From Candidatus Villigracilis saccharophilus (GTDB lineage: Bacteria > Chloroflexota > Anaerolineae > Anaerolineales > Villigracilaceae): 64,000 bases of DNA. Location of the stretch: assembly GCA_016709305.1 (NCBI GenBank), contig JADJNA010000021.1, positions 1 to 64,000 on the forward strand. Direction: 5' to 3'. The position numbers and the translations under genes are program-made. Numbering within the stretch: position 1 is the stretch's first letter; each line of letters starts with the position of its first letter. Below are positions 26,353 to 34,816 of this stretch, piece by piece. Under the pieces are notes generated by a model. It saw nothing but the letters and a program-made list of their open reading frames with translations, was not told the origin of the DNA and ran no database searches.

Positions 26353-26568
26353 ATTGGGAGCGAGGGGCTGATTGATGGTGAGGCGTGTCTGCGTGAGGTT
26401 GGTCAACGGAATACTTCGCATAACAGATTTATGGATAGGGACGGATGGTGGGAAGCGAGTGATTGAATAGCGGTGAGAAAAGCCCATGCACTGGGGTATG
26501 GTTTATTGGCAAAAAATTAGAATGCTATAATCTCTTCAAGAAAAAATCAAAATATTAGAGGTGAGATC

Positions 26569-27348
26569 ATGAAGCAGATTCAATATGCAACATTTTTGGG
26601 TGGATTTGTCATTCTCTTATTGGCTTTAGGCTACATTTTTCAACTCCCTTTTGCTACTAATTTATGGCCCTGGCCCGATGGACGGCTTTCCTATCTGTTC
26701 ATCGGATCGATCCTGGCCGCGGTCAGCGTGGCGGCCATCTGGATCGGTTGGACAGGTGAGCTGGGCGCGTTACCCGCTGGCGCGCTCAATGTGTTCGTTA
26801 TCGCCGCCGCGTGCGCCATTTTCTTTTTACAGCTTGCGTTAAGAGAAGGCAGCTCCGACTTGTTCATTTATGGATTTGCGTGCATCCTGACAGCGATCGC
26901 CAGCATCATTGCGTTTCAGTGGAGCCGTAAATTTGATCTGCGCGACGCTCGCCCCACCCCAAAACTGGTGCGTGTTTCCTTTGGGATATTCATCGCCGCA
27001 TTATTCCTGGCGGGCGGCTCGCTGGTGATGAAACTGCCGATCTTCCCATGGGTATTGGATCCCAGATCGTCTGTGATATTCGGCTGTATCTTTTTGGGAG
27101 ATGCGTTCTACTTTTTGTACGGGCTTTTTCAACCGCGCTGGCATAATGCGCTTGGCCAACTCCTGAGTTTTCTGGCGTATGACCTTGTGTTGATCTTCCC
27201 CTTTCTGGCTCTCTTCAAAACCGTAAAACCTGAATACCAACTCAACCTGATCGTCTATGTGGCTGTTCTGTTATACAGCGGTGGTCTCGCGGTCTATTAT
27301 CTATTCATCAATACGCACACTCGAGTGTGGAATTCAAATAAGAATTAA
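26569..27348 (+). CDS. Polytopic membrane protein, unknown family
   Basis: 259-residue integral membrane protein with about eight hydrophobic segments spread evenly from residue 7 to 250 and short polar loops. The start ATG 26569 has a GAGGTGAG ribosome site. No catalytic or transport motif is visible; features include FQWSRKFDLRDARPTPK in a cytoplasmic-looking loop and a polar C-terminus. A TATAAT box lies at 26526-26531. It is followed on the same strand by the DnaQ-WYL gene after 100 bases. I do not recognise it. Confidence 0.7.
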   Translation: MKQIQYATFLGGFVILLLALGYIFQLPFATNLWPWPDGRLSYLFIGSILAAVSVAAIWIGWTGELGALPAGALNVFVIAAACAIFFLQLALREGSSDLFIYGFACILTAIASIIAFQWSRKFDLRDARPTPKLVRVSFGIFIAALFLAGGSLVMKLPIFPWVLDPRSSVIFGCIFLGDAFYFLYGLFQPRWHNALGQLLSFLAYDLVLIFPFLALFKTVKPEYQLNLIVYVAVLLYSGGLAVYYLFINTHTRVWNSNKN

Positions 27349-27449
27349 TTTTTTGAATCAGCCACGCGGAAAACTTTGGACCTGTATGGTTGCGTTGTGT
27401 CTGGAACAACGGTAAGATATTCCCATACTATAACAAGGCGGACCTCATC

Positions 27450-28265
27450 ATGTTTGATATTTCCAACGCGCGCTTCGCTTTTCTGGATATCGAAACGACC
27501 GGGCTTTCTCCGTGGTTTGGAGATCGGATCTGTCAAATCGCGATCGTCATCACCGAAGGCAGGCGCATCAAAGCGACCGTTGACCTGCTCCTGGATCCCG
27601 AACGCGACCTTTCACCCGCGGCGTCTCACGTCAACGGCCTGGATGTGTCGAAACTGTCAGCCGCGCCAAAGTTCGCAGAGATCACCGGCCAGCTGGAAGC
27701 GTCTTTAAAGGATGCGATCATTGTTTGCCATAATGCCAAATTCGACCTGCAATTCCTCGATAACGAATATCGCAAGCTGGGACATTCCGTTGAATATCCG
27801 AATTTGATCGACACACTTTTGCTGGCGCGCGACAACTATGACTTGGAATCCTACAGTCTGCAATATCTGGCGGATGCGTTCCATGTTTCGAATAGTTTGC
27901 AAGCGTCGCATGCCATGACAGATGCGATGACTGCCAAGAATGTCTTCTTTGCGATGATGGATGCGCTTAAGCCGAATGGCAAACCGCTCGACGAATATAT
28001 CGGCATTTATAACTCTCCCGCCTGGCCGCAGGATGGCGTATACCTGCCGACCGAACTCAGTGAAGCCATAAATAGCGGAAGAAGATTATTTATCAAATAT
28101 ATGGATAAAGATGGATCGGTTTCTGAACGCTGGATTTCCCCCACAGAAGTTATGGGCCTTACCGATTACATCTACCTTAAAGCCTTCTGCCATACCCGTG
28201 AAGCCGAACGCACCTTTCGATTGGATAGGATCATTGAAGTGGCAGTGGAAGTGGGGAAGGAATAA
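27450..28265 (+). CDS. DnaQ-like DEDD exonuclease fused to a WYL domain
   Basis: 271-residue protein. Residues 8-175 are a DnaQ/RNase T exonuclease fold: FAFLDIETTGL (Asp13, Glu15), VCHNAKFDLQFLD (Asp99) and SHAMTDAM (Asp158). In the last motif the usual H-x-A-x-x-D spacing is altered, with His154 one position later than normal. Residues about 205-265 match a WYL domain: GRRLFIKYMDKDGSVSERWI, then an RTFRLDRIIEV end. WYL domains bind nucleic acid or nucleotides and regulate repair and defence genes. Start ATG 27450 is preferred; an upstream in-frame extension is not protein-like. The function is probably DNA or RNA trimming under ligand control (inference). Confidence 0.82.
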   Translation: MFDISNARFAFLDIETTGLSPWFGDRICQIAIVITEGRRIKATVDLLLDPERDLSPAASHVNGLDVSKLSAAPKFAEITGQLEASLKDAIIVCHNAKFDLQFLDNEYRKLGHSVEYPNLIDTLLLARDNYDLESYSLQYLADAFHVSNSLQASHAMTDAMTAKNVFFAMMDALKPNGKPLDEYIGIYNSPAWPQDGVYLPTELSEAINSGRRLFIKYMDKDGSVSERWISPTEVMGLTDYIYLKAFCHTREAERTFRLDRIIEVAVEVGKE

Positions 28266-28299
28266 AGAGCATCATAGGCCGCTGGCCGGTGTGCTAAGT

Positions 28300-29124
28300 C
28301 TATTCTCTACGTATCGCCCCGGCCGCAATGGGATCAAATCCATCTGGCAGTTTTGTGTTTTTATCGAAGATGGCGCCTGCCAGGTTTGCTTCTCCAAGAT
28401 TGGTTCCTCTTAAATCTGCTCCTCTCAGGTTGGCGTCTCTCAAGGTTGCATCCCACAAATCGGCACCGTTTAGGTTGGCGTTACTCAGGTCCGCTTCGCG
28501 CAAAAAAGCCTTACTGAGATTGCCTTTGCTCAGGTCTGCACCGGGCAGGGAGGCGTTACGCAGGTAAAGACCCCGCAGGCTTTTCATTCTGGAATGCAAT
28601 ATCTGACCAAGTTCCTGTTCAGATATTGATATCTTAAGGGTTGCGCCAGCTTTCTTTTGATCAAACCCATCAGGCCAGATCGTTTTTTTATTGTAAATCG
28701 TCCCGCTCAGGTCGGCTCCGCCCAGGTTGGCCTGGCTGAGGTTTGCATCGCTTAAGTCGGCGTCACACAACTCACTGCCGTTCAGGTTCGCGCCGATCAG
28801 ATCTGCCTTGCTCAAGTTAAATCCTTTCAGGTCAAGGTCTCTCAGGTCGATGGGTCTTGTACTCATCAACTTGTTCAGTTCTTCCTGCGTAGGCCGATAC
28901 GCCGTTTTTTCGACCTTTATCTTTTGTTCTTCCTGGATGGGCTGGCGCGCCGCTTCTTCAGCTTTTCTCTTCTGTTCTTCCCGCGCATGTTGACGTATCG
29001 TTTCTTCGGCCTTTTCGTTTACATCATTTGCATTCGTTCTTGCGTGATTGAATCTAAACCGTTCCTGAATTGCGTCAGGTTTGGCCTGTGGTTCCACTCC
29101 CAAAACTTGGTAGTAATCTTCCAT
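28300..29124 (-). CDS. Pentapeptide-repeat protein with truncated J-domain start
   Basis: 274-residue protein. Residues 1-24 (MEDYYQVLGVEPQAKPDAIQ) copy helix I of a DnaJ domain, but the HPD tripeptide that stimulates Hsp70 is absent and the sequence turns straight into a charged coiled coil (about 30-85, EEAxRQ repeats). Two blocks of pentapeptide repeats follow, about 95-145 and 185-262, with the A(D/N)LxX pattern (LSDANLSQANLGGADLSG). The two blocks are followed by matching phrases (IWPDGFDQKKAGA and KLPDGFDPIAAGA), showing duplication. The right-handed beta-helix is likely a binding scaffold. The role is unknown. Confidence 0.8.
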   Translation of the reverse strand: MEDYYQVLGVEPQAKPDAIQERFRFNHARTNANDVNEKAEETIRQHAREEQKRKAEEAARQPIQEEQKIKVEKTAYRPTQEELNKLMSTRPIDLRDLDLKGFNLSKADLIGANLNGSELCDADLSDANLSQANLGGADLSGTIYNKKTIWPDGFDQKKAGATLKISISEQELGQILHSRMKSLRGLYLRNASLPGADLSKGNLSKAFLREADLSNANLNGADLWDATLRDANLRGADLRGTNLGEANLAGAIFDKNTKLPDGFDPIAAGAIRRE

Positions 29125-29295
29125 TGAATTTCCCTGTTAACTTAAATTATGAACACTTATTTTATCGCCAGTATACTTTTTCTTGGGCATTTCGTTAACG
29201 GTCGTTTGTGGTTAAAAACAAACAAGGCAAGCCGTATAGCCTGCCTTGAAAGTAAGACTTGAAAAATCTGGAAGCTTTTAAGGTATGGTACTGAA

Positions 29296-29907
29296 TTACC
29301 CATCTTTCATGGCTGCGATCTGCGCCAGCGCGTTCTTGAAGGCCTCATACGGCTGAGCGCCGACGATCGCATAACGCTCATTGATGACATAGGTTGGAAC
29401 GCCCGTCACGCCGATCTGCTGCGCCTGCTGAACCTGCCCAGCCACATGAGCGGTGTACCTGCCGCCATCCACGACAGTTTGCATGTCGTCCGCATCCAGG
29501 CCGACTTCCTCGGCGGCGGAGCGGAGCACATCCCATTGGCTGATGTCCAAAGCCTCCGCATATACTTTTCGAAAAACCACATGATGGAACTCATTGCCCT
29601 TGCCATACTCGCGGGCGTATTCAGTGGCTTCGTGGGCAATGCGCGTATTGTAGATACGGTCTGGAGAATTGAACTCCATGCCGTGGGTCTTTGCCATGCT
29701 TTTCAGACGTTCATCTGCGCCATTGGCACGCGCGCGCAGGATGTAATCAGGCAATTCCATGCCTTCGGGCGGAGTATCGGGGCGCAAATAATACGGACGC
29801 CAGTCCACATCCACATTGTGTTCCGCTTTCAGTAAGTCAACCACACCCTGGCCGACATAGCACCACGGTCATATGTAATCGGAAAAGATGGTCAGTTTGA
29901 AATCCAT
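29296..29907 (-). CDS. FrnE/DsbA-family oxidoreductase with TGA at the first active-site Cys (candidate selenoprotein)
   Basis: DsbA-superfamily thiol oxidoreductase (FrnE/2-hydroxychromene isomerase-like), 203 residues if codon 13 is read through. The ATG at 29907 has a good AAAGGA site and opens MDFKLTIFSDYI, then TGA (29871-29869), then PWCYVGQGVVDLL. The family has Cys-Pro-Trp-Cys here, so TGA exactly replaces the catalytic Cys, as in known Sec-for-Cys proteins. The rest is intact: cis-Pro loop VTGVPTYVINE and ending at 29296. An 8-bp stem with loop lies 12 bases after the TGA. The alternative is a Cys-codon sequencing error or a real nonsense mutation; then only a GTG at 29844 could start a useless fragment. 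Confidence 0.75.
29836..29868 (-). promoter_or_regulatory. Bacterial SECIS-like hairpin downstream of the TGA codon
   Basis: On the minus strand, 12 bases after TGA: arm GTCGGCCA (29856-29849), loop GGGTG (29848-29844), arm TGGTTGAC (29843-29836). Eight base pairs (two G-U). The apical loop begins 20 bases after TGA, within the distance range of bacterial SECIS elements, and contains G and U. Confidence 0.5.
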
Positions 29908-29987
29908 TGTCAGTCCTTTGTGAGAAGTGTGAAGTGCGTAGTTAACAGTGGATAGACATTCAATGGCGGCAGGTTCTTACATCAATT

Positions 29988-30108
29988 GTCATAGCGTTGC
30001 GATAAGCGAAGCGACGACACTTGCGCCGTACGCCAGTGCGGTGAGCAATCTCCAACTTGATCAGGAGGTTGCTTCGGGCAAAGAGAAAGAACGCCCTCGC
30101 AACGACAT
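29988..30108. repeat. Long imperfect palindromic intergenic repeat
   Basis: Starts TGTCATAGCGTTGCGATAAG and ends GCCCTCGCAACGACATTC, with inner GAGCAATCTCC / GGAGGTTGCTTC arms. It belongs to the 'GTCATTGCGAG...CGAAGCAAT' type of dispersed element, as does 62470-62516. Confidence 0.6.
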
Positions 30109-30111
30109 TCG

Positions 30112-31707
30112 TTAATCAAAATAATTTGGCGAGCAGGAGAATTCTTCACCCGCTGGAGTTGTGACTATGTTCGGGTATTCGCTGTCATCCACTACATAAC
30201 TCTTCAGGTCTTTCTTTACCAAAGCCAGCGCCTTGTCTGCATTGAGACGCGCGAAGTGAAATGACTGCCATGAATATTCGCGGTCATCCAGCCCACGCGT
30301 GTATTGGATACAGGCCAGAGACGCGCCAATTTTTTCTCGAACAGGAACAGGCAGGGACGGGGTCTGATACGCTTTCACCATGGGCGGGATCGCGTCGTCA
30401 GATAGGTCCAAAAAATATTGAGCATCCAGATCGACAGTGTTATTTTTTTGTGCGCGGATCTCGCGTTGGACATTTTGATTCACGATGAACGCGTCCACGT
30501 TCAGGATGGGCAGGGAGGTTGCGAATCCCAGCGAGGCGATCAGCATGGCAAAGGTGAATAAGTTTTCCTTGCGCAGTATCTCAAGGACAATGGTCGCGAT
30601 CAAAAGCAGTCCGATCCAGATGAGAAAGACGTGCGTGTAAGTGCGCAGGCGCGAGAAGCCGTACGCCGCTTCATACAAACTGAGGCGCTGGTACGCCGAA
30701 AGAAGCATGACCAGCAGGAGAGCGACCAGCGTGACGCCCAGCCCTGAGAAAATTTTGCGCTGAATTTCGGAGTCGCGTTTGGTGATGGCGCTAAACGTCA
30801 GGAACAGGAGCAGTGCAAAAAAAGCCACGGTGACCAGTTCGCCGAAACCGCGGCGCGCGTATTCGGCGTAGGTAAATCCGTCAATGTGAATGTTGGTCGT
30901 GCCGCCGAAGAAATACTGGAATTGGATCACCACGAATGTCAGGAAGAGCGCGACCACGCTGCCCAGCACAATGGTCGCTTCGACATAACCGAGGAATGGG
31001 GGAATGAAGGGCTTGCCTTCACCTGCAAGTTTCTCATCCTTTGATTCTGTGGAGGCATGCAAAATAATGCCCGCAAGTCCATACCCAATAACGACGATAT
31101 ATACAAGACGAAAGATCAACTCAGGCAGATTCTCAATGTTGAACCATTTAATGAGATCGGTCAGACGCTGGCTGAATATGGCGTCTGCTGAAGCGAGCAA
31201 TGAGGCGAAGATGGCGATGATCGGCAGGGCGATGATAATTCCACGCACCACGGGCCAGATGTTGCGCTTTGCAGGTTGAATACCCGCTTCCAATTGCGTT
31301 TTACGAATATCATTCGTAAAACCGATCGGACGCACCAATACACTGCCTGCCAGCTGCATGAATTTTCCGATGTAATCAATCATCGTGTACAGATACCAGC
31401 GTCCGCCGAGATAGCTGACCGCGAGCAGGATCATCATTAACAGTGTGAAAACATAGGCAAGAAAAGATGTCATCGACTCGGCGCGGATGAATGTCACAGC
31501 GGCGAAGAAGCCGAATAACGGGAGCAGGATCAGGCTGGTGCGATTCGGGCGCAGACCGTCGCTCAGTAAGAAATAGAAGGCGGCTGTCAAACACATACTT
31601 GTGAAAATGGCAAAGTTGATGCCAGGCGCCTGATTCCAGAATAGAAAATCGAACAGCCATCCGAGCGCGAAGACAATGATCCAGAGTTTGGTGGGATTGG
31701 TTTTCAT
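30112..31707 (-). CDS. DUF4173-type polytopic membrane protein
   Basis: 531-residue integral membrane protein with about 11-12 transmembrane segments over residues 8-395, followed by a soluble C-terminal part of about 130 residues. The core phrase GYVEATIVLGSVVALFLTFV and the following Q-F-x-Y-F-F-G-G resemble the DUF4173/DUF4153 family. Start ATG 31707 is set by an AGGAG site; the longer frame upstream is not protein-like. The C-terminal domain contains LDAQYFLDLSDDAIPPMVKA and a terminal Cys. The function of the family is unknown. Monocistronic. Confidence 0.75.
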   Translation of the reverse strand: MKTNPTKLWIIVFALGWLFDFLFWNQAPGINFAIFTSMCLTAAFYFLLSDGLRPNRTSLILLPLFGFFAAVTFIRAESMTSFLAYVFTLLMMILLAVSYLGGRWYLYTMIDYIGKFMQLAGSVLVRPIGFTNDIRKTQLEAGIQPAKRNIWPVVRGIIIALPIIAIFASLLASADAIFSQRLTDLIKWFNIENLPELIFRLVYIVVIGYGLAGIILHASTESKDEKLAGEGKPFIPPFLGYVEATIVLGSVVALFLTFVVIQFQYFFGGTTNIHIDGFTYAEYARRGFGELVTVAFFALLLFLTFSAITKRDSEIQRKIFSGLGVTLVALLLVMLLSAYQRLSLYEAAYGFSRLRTYTHVFLIWIGLLLIATIVLEILRKENLFTFAMLIASLGFATSLPILNVDAFIVNQNVQREIRAQKNNTVDLDAQYFLDLSDDAIPPMVKAYQTPSLPVPVREKIGASLACIQYTRGLDDREYSWQSFHFARLNADKALALVKKDLKSYVVDDSEYPNIVTTPAGEEFSCSPNYFD

Positions 31708-31915
31708 GTATTTCTCCTGATTGAATTTCGACAAGGATAGCCCTGATGGTCTGGCGGAGACTCTCAAAAGGTATCATAAAACATCAAAAAAAAATTCTTA
31801 CAATTTCATGAGAATATCAATTCCGCCTATTGACATCCGATTTATTTTGTGACATACTTTCATTGTCGGTGGGGGGCAAACAATTTATCAGCCATTTTAC
31901 GAAATGGAGGAGGTG

Positions 31916-31975
31916 ATGTCACTTATGAATAGTAGTAGTAAACCCAGCGCTGTGGCATCCCTCTCCGTAATCTAA
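31916..31975 (+). CDS. Possible 19-residue peptide with very strong ribosome site
   Basis: GGAGGAGGTG immediately precedes ATG 31916; the frame gives MSLMNSSSKPSAVASLSVI and stops at 31975. The 3' part of the ORF forms one arm of a hairpin (GCGCTGTGGCA at 31947 with TTGCCACAGCGC at 31983), and a second tight hairpin TGCCATCC-GCAA-GGATGGCA follows at 32003-32022. It could be a leader peptide or part of a small RNA. Nothing else occupies 31780-32035. Confidence 0.35.
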   Translation: MSLMNSSSKPSAVASLSVI

Positions 31976-32038
31976 CGAAGAATTGCCACAGCGCCCCACG
32001 ATTGCCATCCGCAAGGATGGCAGTCTGGTTTAAATGAG

Positions 32039-32067
32039 GTAGAGGCGGAGCATCGCTCCGCCTCTAC
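32039..32067. repeat. 29-bp REP-like palindrome
   Basis: Perfect arms GTAGAGGCGGAGC and GCTCCGCCTCTAC around a 3-base loop; same size and design as 20013-20041. It sits just after the rhodanese gene's stop codon, so it may end its transcript. Confidence 0.75.
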
Positions 32068-32073
32068 CTTTGA

Positions 32074-32418
32074 TTAATAAAACCCGATCGCAGGATCCAC
32101 CTTGCTTGCGTAGGCGTCAATTCCCCCGCTGACGTTGATCGCATTTTTAAATCCCTGCTGGGCGAGCCACATGGTCACCTGCACACTGCGGCTGCCATGA
32201 TGACACATCACATAGACGGGAATTTCCTGCGAGCGGGCGGATTCAGATAAAGCGGCAACACCTTCGCGAGACAAACGGCTCATTGGCGTGACCTCGAGCC
32301 TGCTGTCGGTTACTTTGGCATATTCCAACTCTGACAGTTCACGCACATCCAACAAAATAAATTTTTCATCTGACTTTAGTTTTTCACCGAGCTCGGTGAC
32401 TGTGATTTCGGGGAACAT
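32074..32418 (-). CDS. Rhodanese-like domain protein
   Basis: 114-residue single-domain rhodanese (sulfur carrier or transferase). Family features: EITVTELGEKL start, FILLDVREL, then the active-site loop CHHGSRS with catalytic Cys (about residue 85), and the ending GFKNAINVSGGIDAYA. Start ATG 32418 fits the family N-terminus; an upstream extension would lie in the palindrome at 32437. No signal peptide, so cytoplasmic. It follows the phosphorylase gene on the same strand after about 60 bases that contain the palindrome. The sulfur acceptor is unknown. Confidence 0.85.
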   Translation of the reverse strand: MFPEITVTELGEKLKSDEKFILLDVRELSELEYAKVTDSRLEVTPMSRLSREGVAALSESARSQEIPVYVMCHHGSRSVQVTMWLAQQGFKNAINVSGGIDAYASKVDPAIGFY

Positions 32419-32436
32419 AATTTTCCATTCATGTAA

Positions 32437-32466
32437 TTGCAGGGGCGGGGGTACCCGCCCCTGCAA
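32437..32466. repeat. GC-rich palindrome between glgP and rhodanese gene
   Basis: Arms TTGCAGGGGCGGG and CCCGCCCCTGCAA with a 4-base centre. Probably a relative of the 29-bp REP-like elements. Confidence 0.65.
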
Positions 32467-32478
32467 TATTATTAATTA

Positions 32479-34611
32479 TTACTTCTTCAACGCGGGTGCG
32501 TAGAATCTCTCCGCGTATTCCTTGACCATGCGGCGCGTGGAATATTGCGGGATGCAGGTCTTCATCGTGTCTTTCATCATTGCGATCCATTCGTGTGAAA
32601 TTTCCTTCGGGTCGCGGTTGTAGTACATGGGAATGATCTTGTGTTCGAGTGTGTGATACAGGTCTTCGCCATCAGCCGCGTCCTGGATCTCATTCGACTC
32701 GTATTCTTTATCCTCGCCAATGGACCAGCCGTTGTGGCCATTGTAGGCTTCCCGCCACCAGCCATCCAGCACCGAGAAATTCAGCGCGCCATTAATGGCG
32801 GCTTTCATACCCGAGGTTCCACTGGCTTCCATCGGACGGCGCGGTGTGTTCATCCACACATCCACACCCTGAACGAGATAGCGCGCAAGATTCATGTCGT
32901 AATCTTCGAGGAATACCAATCGCCCGCCTGTTTCCGCTTTTTTGACGGTGCGATACACCTTTTGGATCAACTGCTTGCCGGGTTCATCGGCGGGATGCGC
33001 CTTGCCTGCGAAGATGATCTGCACGGGCATGTTGGGGCGGTTGATGATCTCTAACAGGCGGTCAATATCAGAGAGGATCAGGTTGGCGCGTTTGTAGGTG
33101 GCAAAGCGGCGCGCAAAGCCGATCGTCAATGCATAGGGGTTGATCAAGACACCTGAGGAAACCACTTGCACAGGATGGAATCCGCCGTGCGCCCAACGGT
33201 CACGGACGCGTTCGCGCATGTAAAAGGCCAGTTTGCGTTTGAGGTGCAAACGGGTGCCCCATAATTCAGAATCCGGAATATTATCCAGTTTCGACCAAAA
33301 TGCGGGCTCATCCAAATGTTCGTACCAGTCGCCGCCCAGGTAGTTTTCAAATAGAACGTTCAAACGGCGCGCCATCCAATTGGCAGTATGCACCCCGTTT
33401 GTGACATGCTCGATCGGAACATCCTTCTCTTTGCGGTCGGGCCAGAGGAATTTCCACATTTCGCGTGAGACTTCCCCGTGTAATTCTGAGACGCCGTTGC
33501 TTCCGCCTGAAAGTTTCAAAGCGAGGATGGGCATGGAGAATGTCTCAGTATGGGGCTGTTGATGCTTGGCGATGTTCACGAATTCTTCGCGGGTCAGTCC
33601 AAGTTCGGGCCAGAGTTTGGCGAGATATTTATCGAGCAGCCAGAGCGGGAATTCGTCATTGCCGGCTGGGACCGGGGTGTGTGTTGTGAACACATTTTGT
33701 CCGAGCGTCTTTTTGGCGGCTTTGGCAAAGGTGGAGCCGGATGCCACCAGTTCACGCACCCGTTCAAGGGTCAGGAAGGCCGCGTGGCCCTCGTTCATGT
33801 GCCAGACGTCGGGCGCATATCCCAATGCACGCAGGGCGCGCACGCCGCCCACGCCGAGCAAGACTTCTTGCATGACACGGCGGTCGAGGTCAGACCAGTA
33901 AAGGCGCGCGGTGAGCAGGCGGTCAAATTCGTTATTGCTTTCAACGTTTGAATCCAGCAAGTACAACGGGACGCGCCCCACGTGGACTTCCCATATTTGC
34001 GCGGTAATATTTCGATCGGGGAATTCGATTTGAATGGTAACAGGCTTGTCATCTTTTGTGACCAGTGTGACCGGCAGATGCTCAAAGGTCAACGGATTAT
34101 TGAGGGCGTCCTGCCAGCCGTCTTCAGAGATTCGTTGGGAAAAATATCCCTGACCGTACATGAATCCGACCGCCACGAGGGGCAGCCCGAGATCTGATGA
34201 TTCTTTTAGATGATCGCCTGCCAGCACGCCGAGACCGCCCGAATAAATGGGCAGTGTTTCGTGCAGTCCGAATTCCATTGAAAAATAAGCGATGGAATTC
34301 TTAAATTCAGGATGACTTTTTTGAGTCCATGATTCATTGGTGAAGTAGGAATCGAAATCTCCAAAGAGGGCATCATACAAGGCCAGATAATCTTTTTCCT
34401 TGGCAACCTGAGCCAAACGCTCAGGACCGATCTCCTGTAACATACGGATCGGGTTATGCCCGAGGCGTCCCCACAGATCATAATCAAGACGTCCAAAGAG
34501 GCGTGCTGCTTCAGGGTGCCATGTCCACCATAGGTTGTAGGCTAATTCGCCGAGGCGCGCGAGGCGCTTGGGAAGGTCAAATTTTTGGGAGGGTTTAGTT
34601 TTGAAGTCCAT
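32479..34611 (-). CDS. glgP: Alpha-glucan (glycogen) phosphorylase, short GT35 type
   Basis: 710-residue phosphorylase releasing glucose 1-phosphate from glycogen or maltodextrin. The N-terminal DUF3417-type start (LARLGELAYNLWWTWHPEA) and overall size place it in the short bacterial/archaeal GT35 group, not the 800-residue E. coli type. The PLP lysine lies in EASGTSGMKAAINGALN; other motifs are YFSMEFGLHETLPIYSGGLGVLAGDHLK, and FARRFATYKRANL near the phosphate site. It lies divergent from pfkA, 205 bases away, so glycogen breakdown and glycolysis share a control region. Confidence 0.92.
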   Translation of the reverse strand: MDFKTKPSQKFDLPKRLARLGELAYNLWWTWHPEAARLFGRLDYDLWGRLGHNPIRMLQEIGPERLAQVAKEKDYLALYDALFGDFDSYFTNESWTQKSHPEFKNSIAYFSMEFGLHETLPIYSGGLGVLAGDHLKESSDLGLPLVAVGFMYGQGYFSQRISEDGWQDALNNPLTFEHLPVTLVTKDDKPVTIQIEFPDRNITAQIWEVHVGRVPLYLLDSNVESNNEFDRLLTARLYWSDLDRRVMQEVLLGVGGVRALRALGYAPDVWHMNEGHAAFLTLERVRELVASGSTFAKAAKKTLGQNVFTTHTPVPAGNDEFPLWLLDKYLAKLWPELGLTREEFVNIAKHQQPHTETFSMPILALKLSGGSNGVSELHGEVSREMWKFLWPDRKEKDVPIEHVTNGVHTANWMARRLNVLFENYLGGDWYEHLDEPAFWSKLDNIPDSELWGTRLHLKRKLAFYMRERVRDRWAHGGFHPVQVVSSGVLINPYALTIGFARRFATYKRANLILSDIDRLLEIINRPNMPVQIIFAGKAHPADEPGKQLIQKVYRTVKKAETGGRLVFLEDYDMNLARYLVQGVDVWMNTPRRPMEASGTSGMKAAINGALNFSVLDGWWREAYNGHNGWSIGEDKEYESNEIQDAADGEDLYHTLEHKIIPMYYNRDPKEISHEWIAMMKDTMKTCIPQYSTRRMVKEYAERFYAPALKK

Positions 34612-34753
34612 AGCGGCAAATCATACCAGCATTTTAATGGTTGGATGCCGTGAATTCAGGTTCTGAAAAAATGAGATCTTGTGGCTTGGATGCATCGCGT
34701 CAAATGTCCTAAAAAATTATTAAAAGTCCCAATGAAATTGATGACAGGTTATT

Positions 34754-34784
34754 AACAGACTTATTCCAATTCAGTACTATAATC
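34754..34784 (+). promoter_or_regulatory. Probable promoter of pfkA
   Basis: Extended -10 region TACTATAAT at about 34776-34784, some 33 bases before the start codon. The -35 match (TTAACA near 34754) is at a long spacing, so only the -10 box is reliable. Confidence 0.4.
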
Positions 34785-34816
34785 CAGCCTTGAAAAATAC
34801 TCAAACGGAGAGCCTT

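Noticed and set aside
30112..31777. Additional 133-residue minus-strand frame overlapping the DUF4173 gene start
   Set aside because: Shadow frame of the membrane protein with biased His/Arg composition and no ribosome site.
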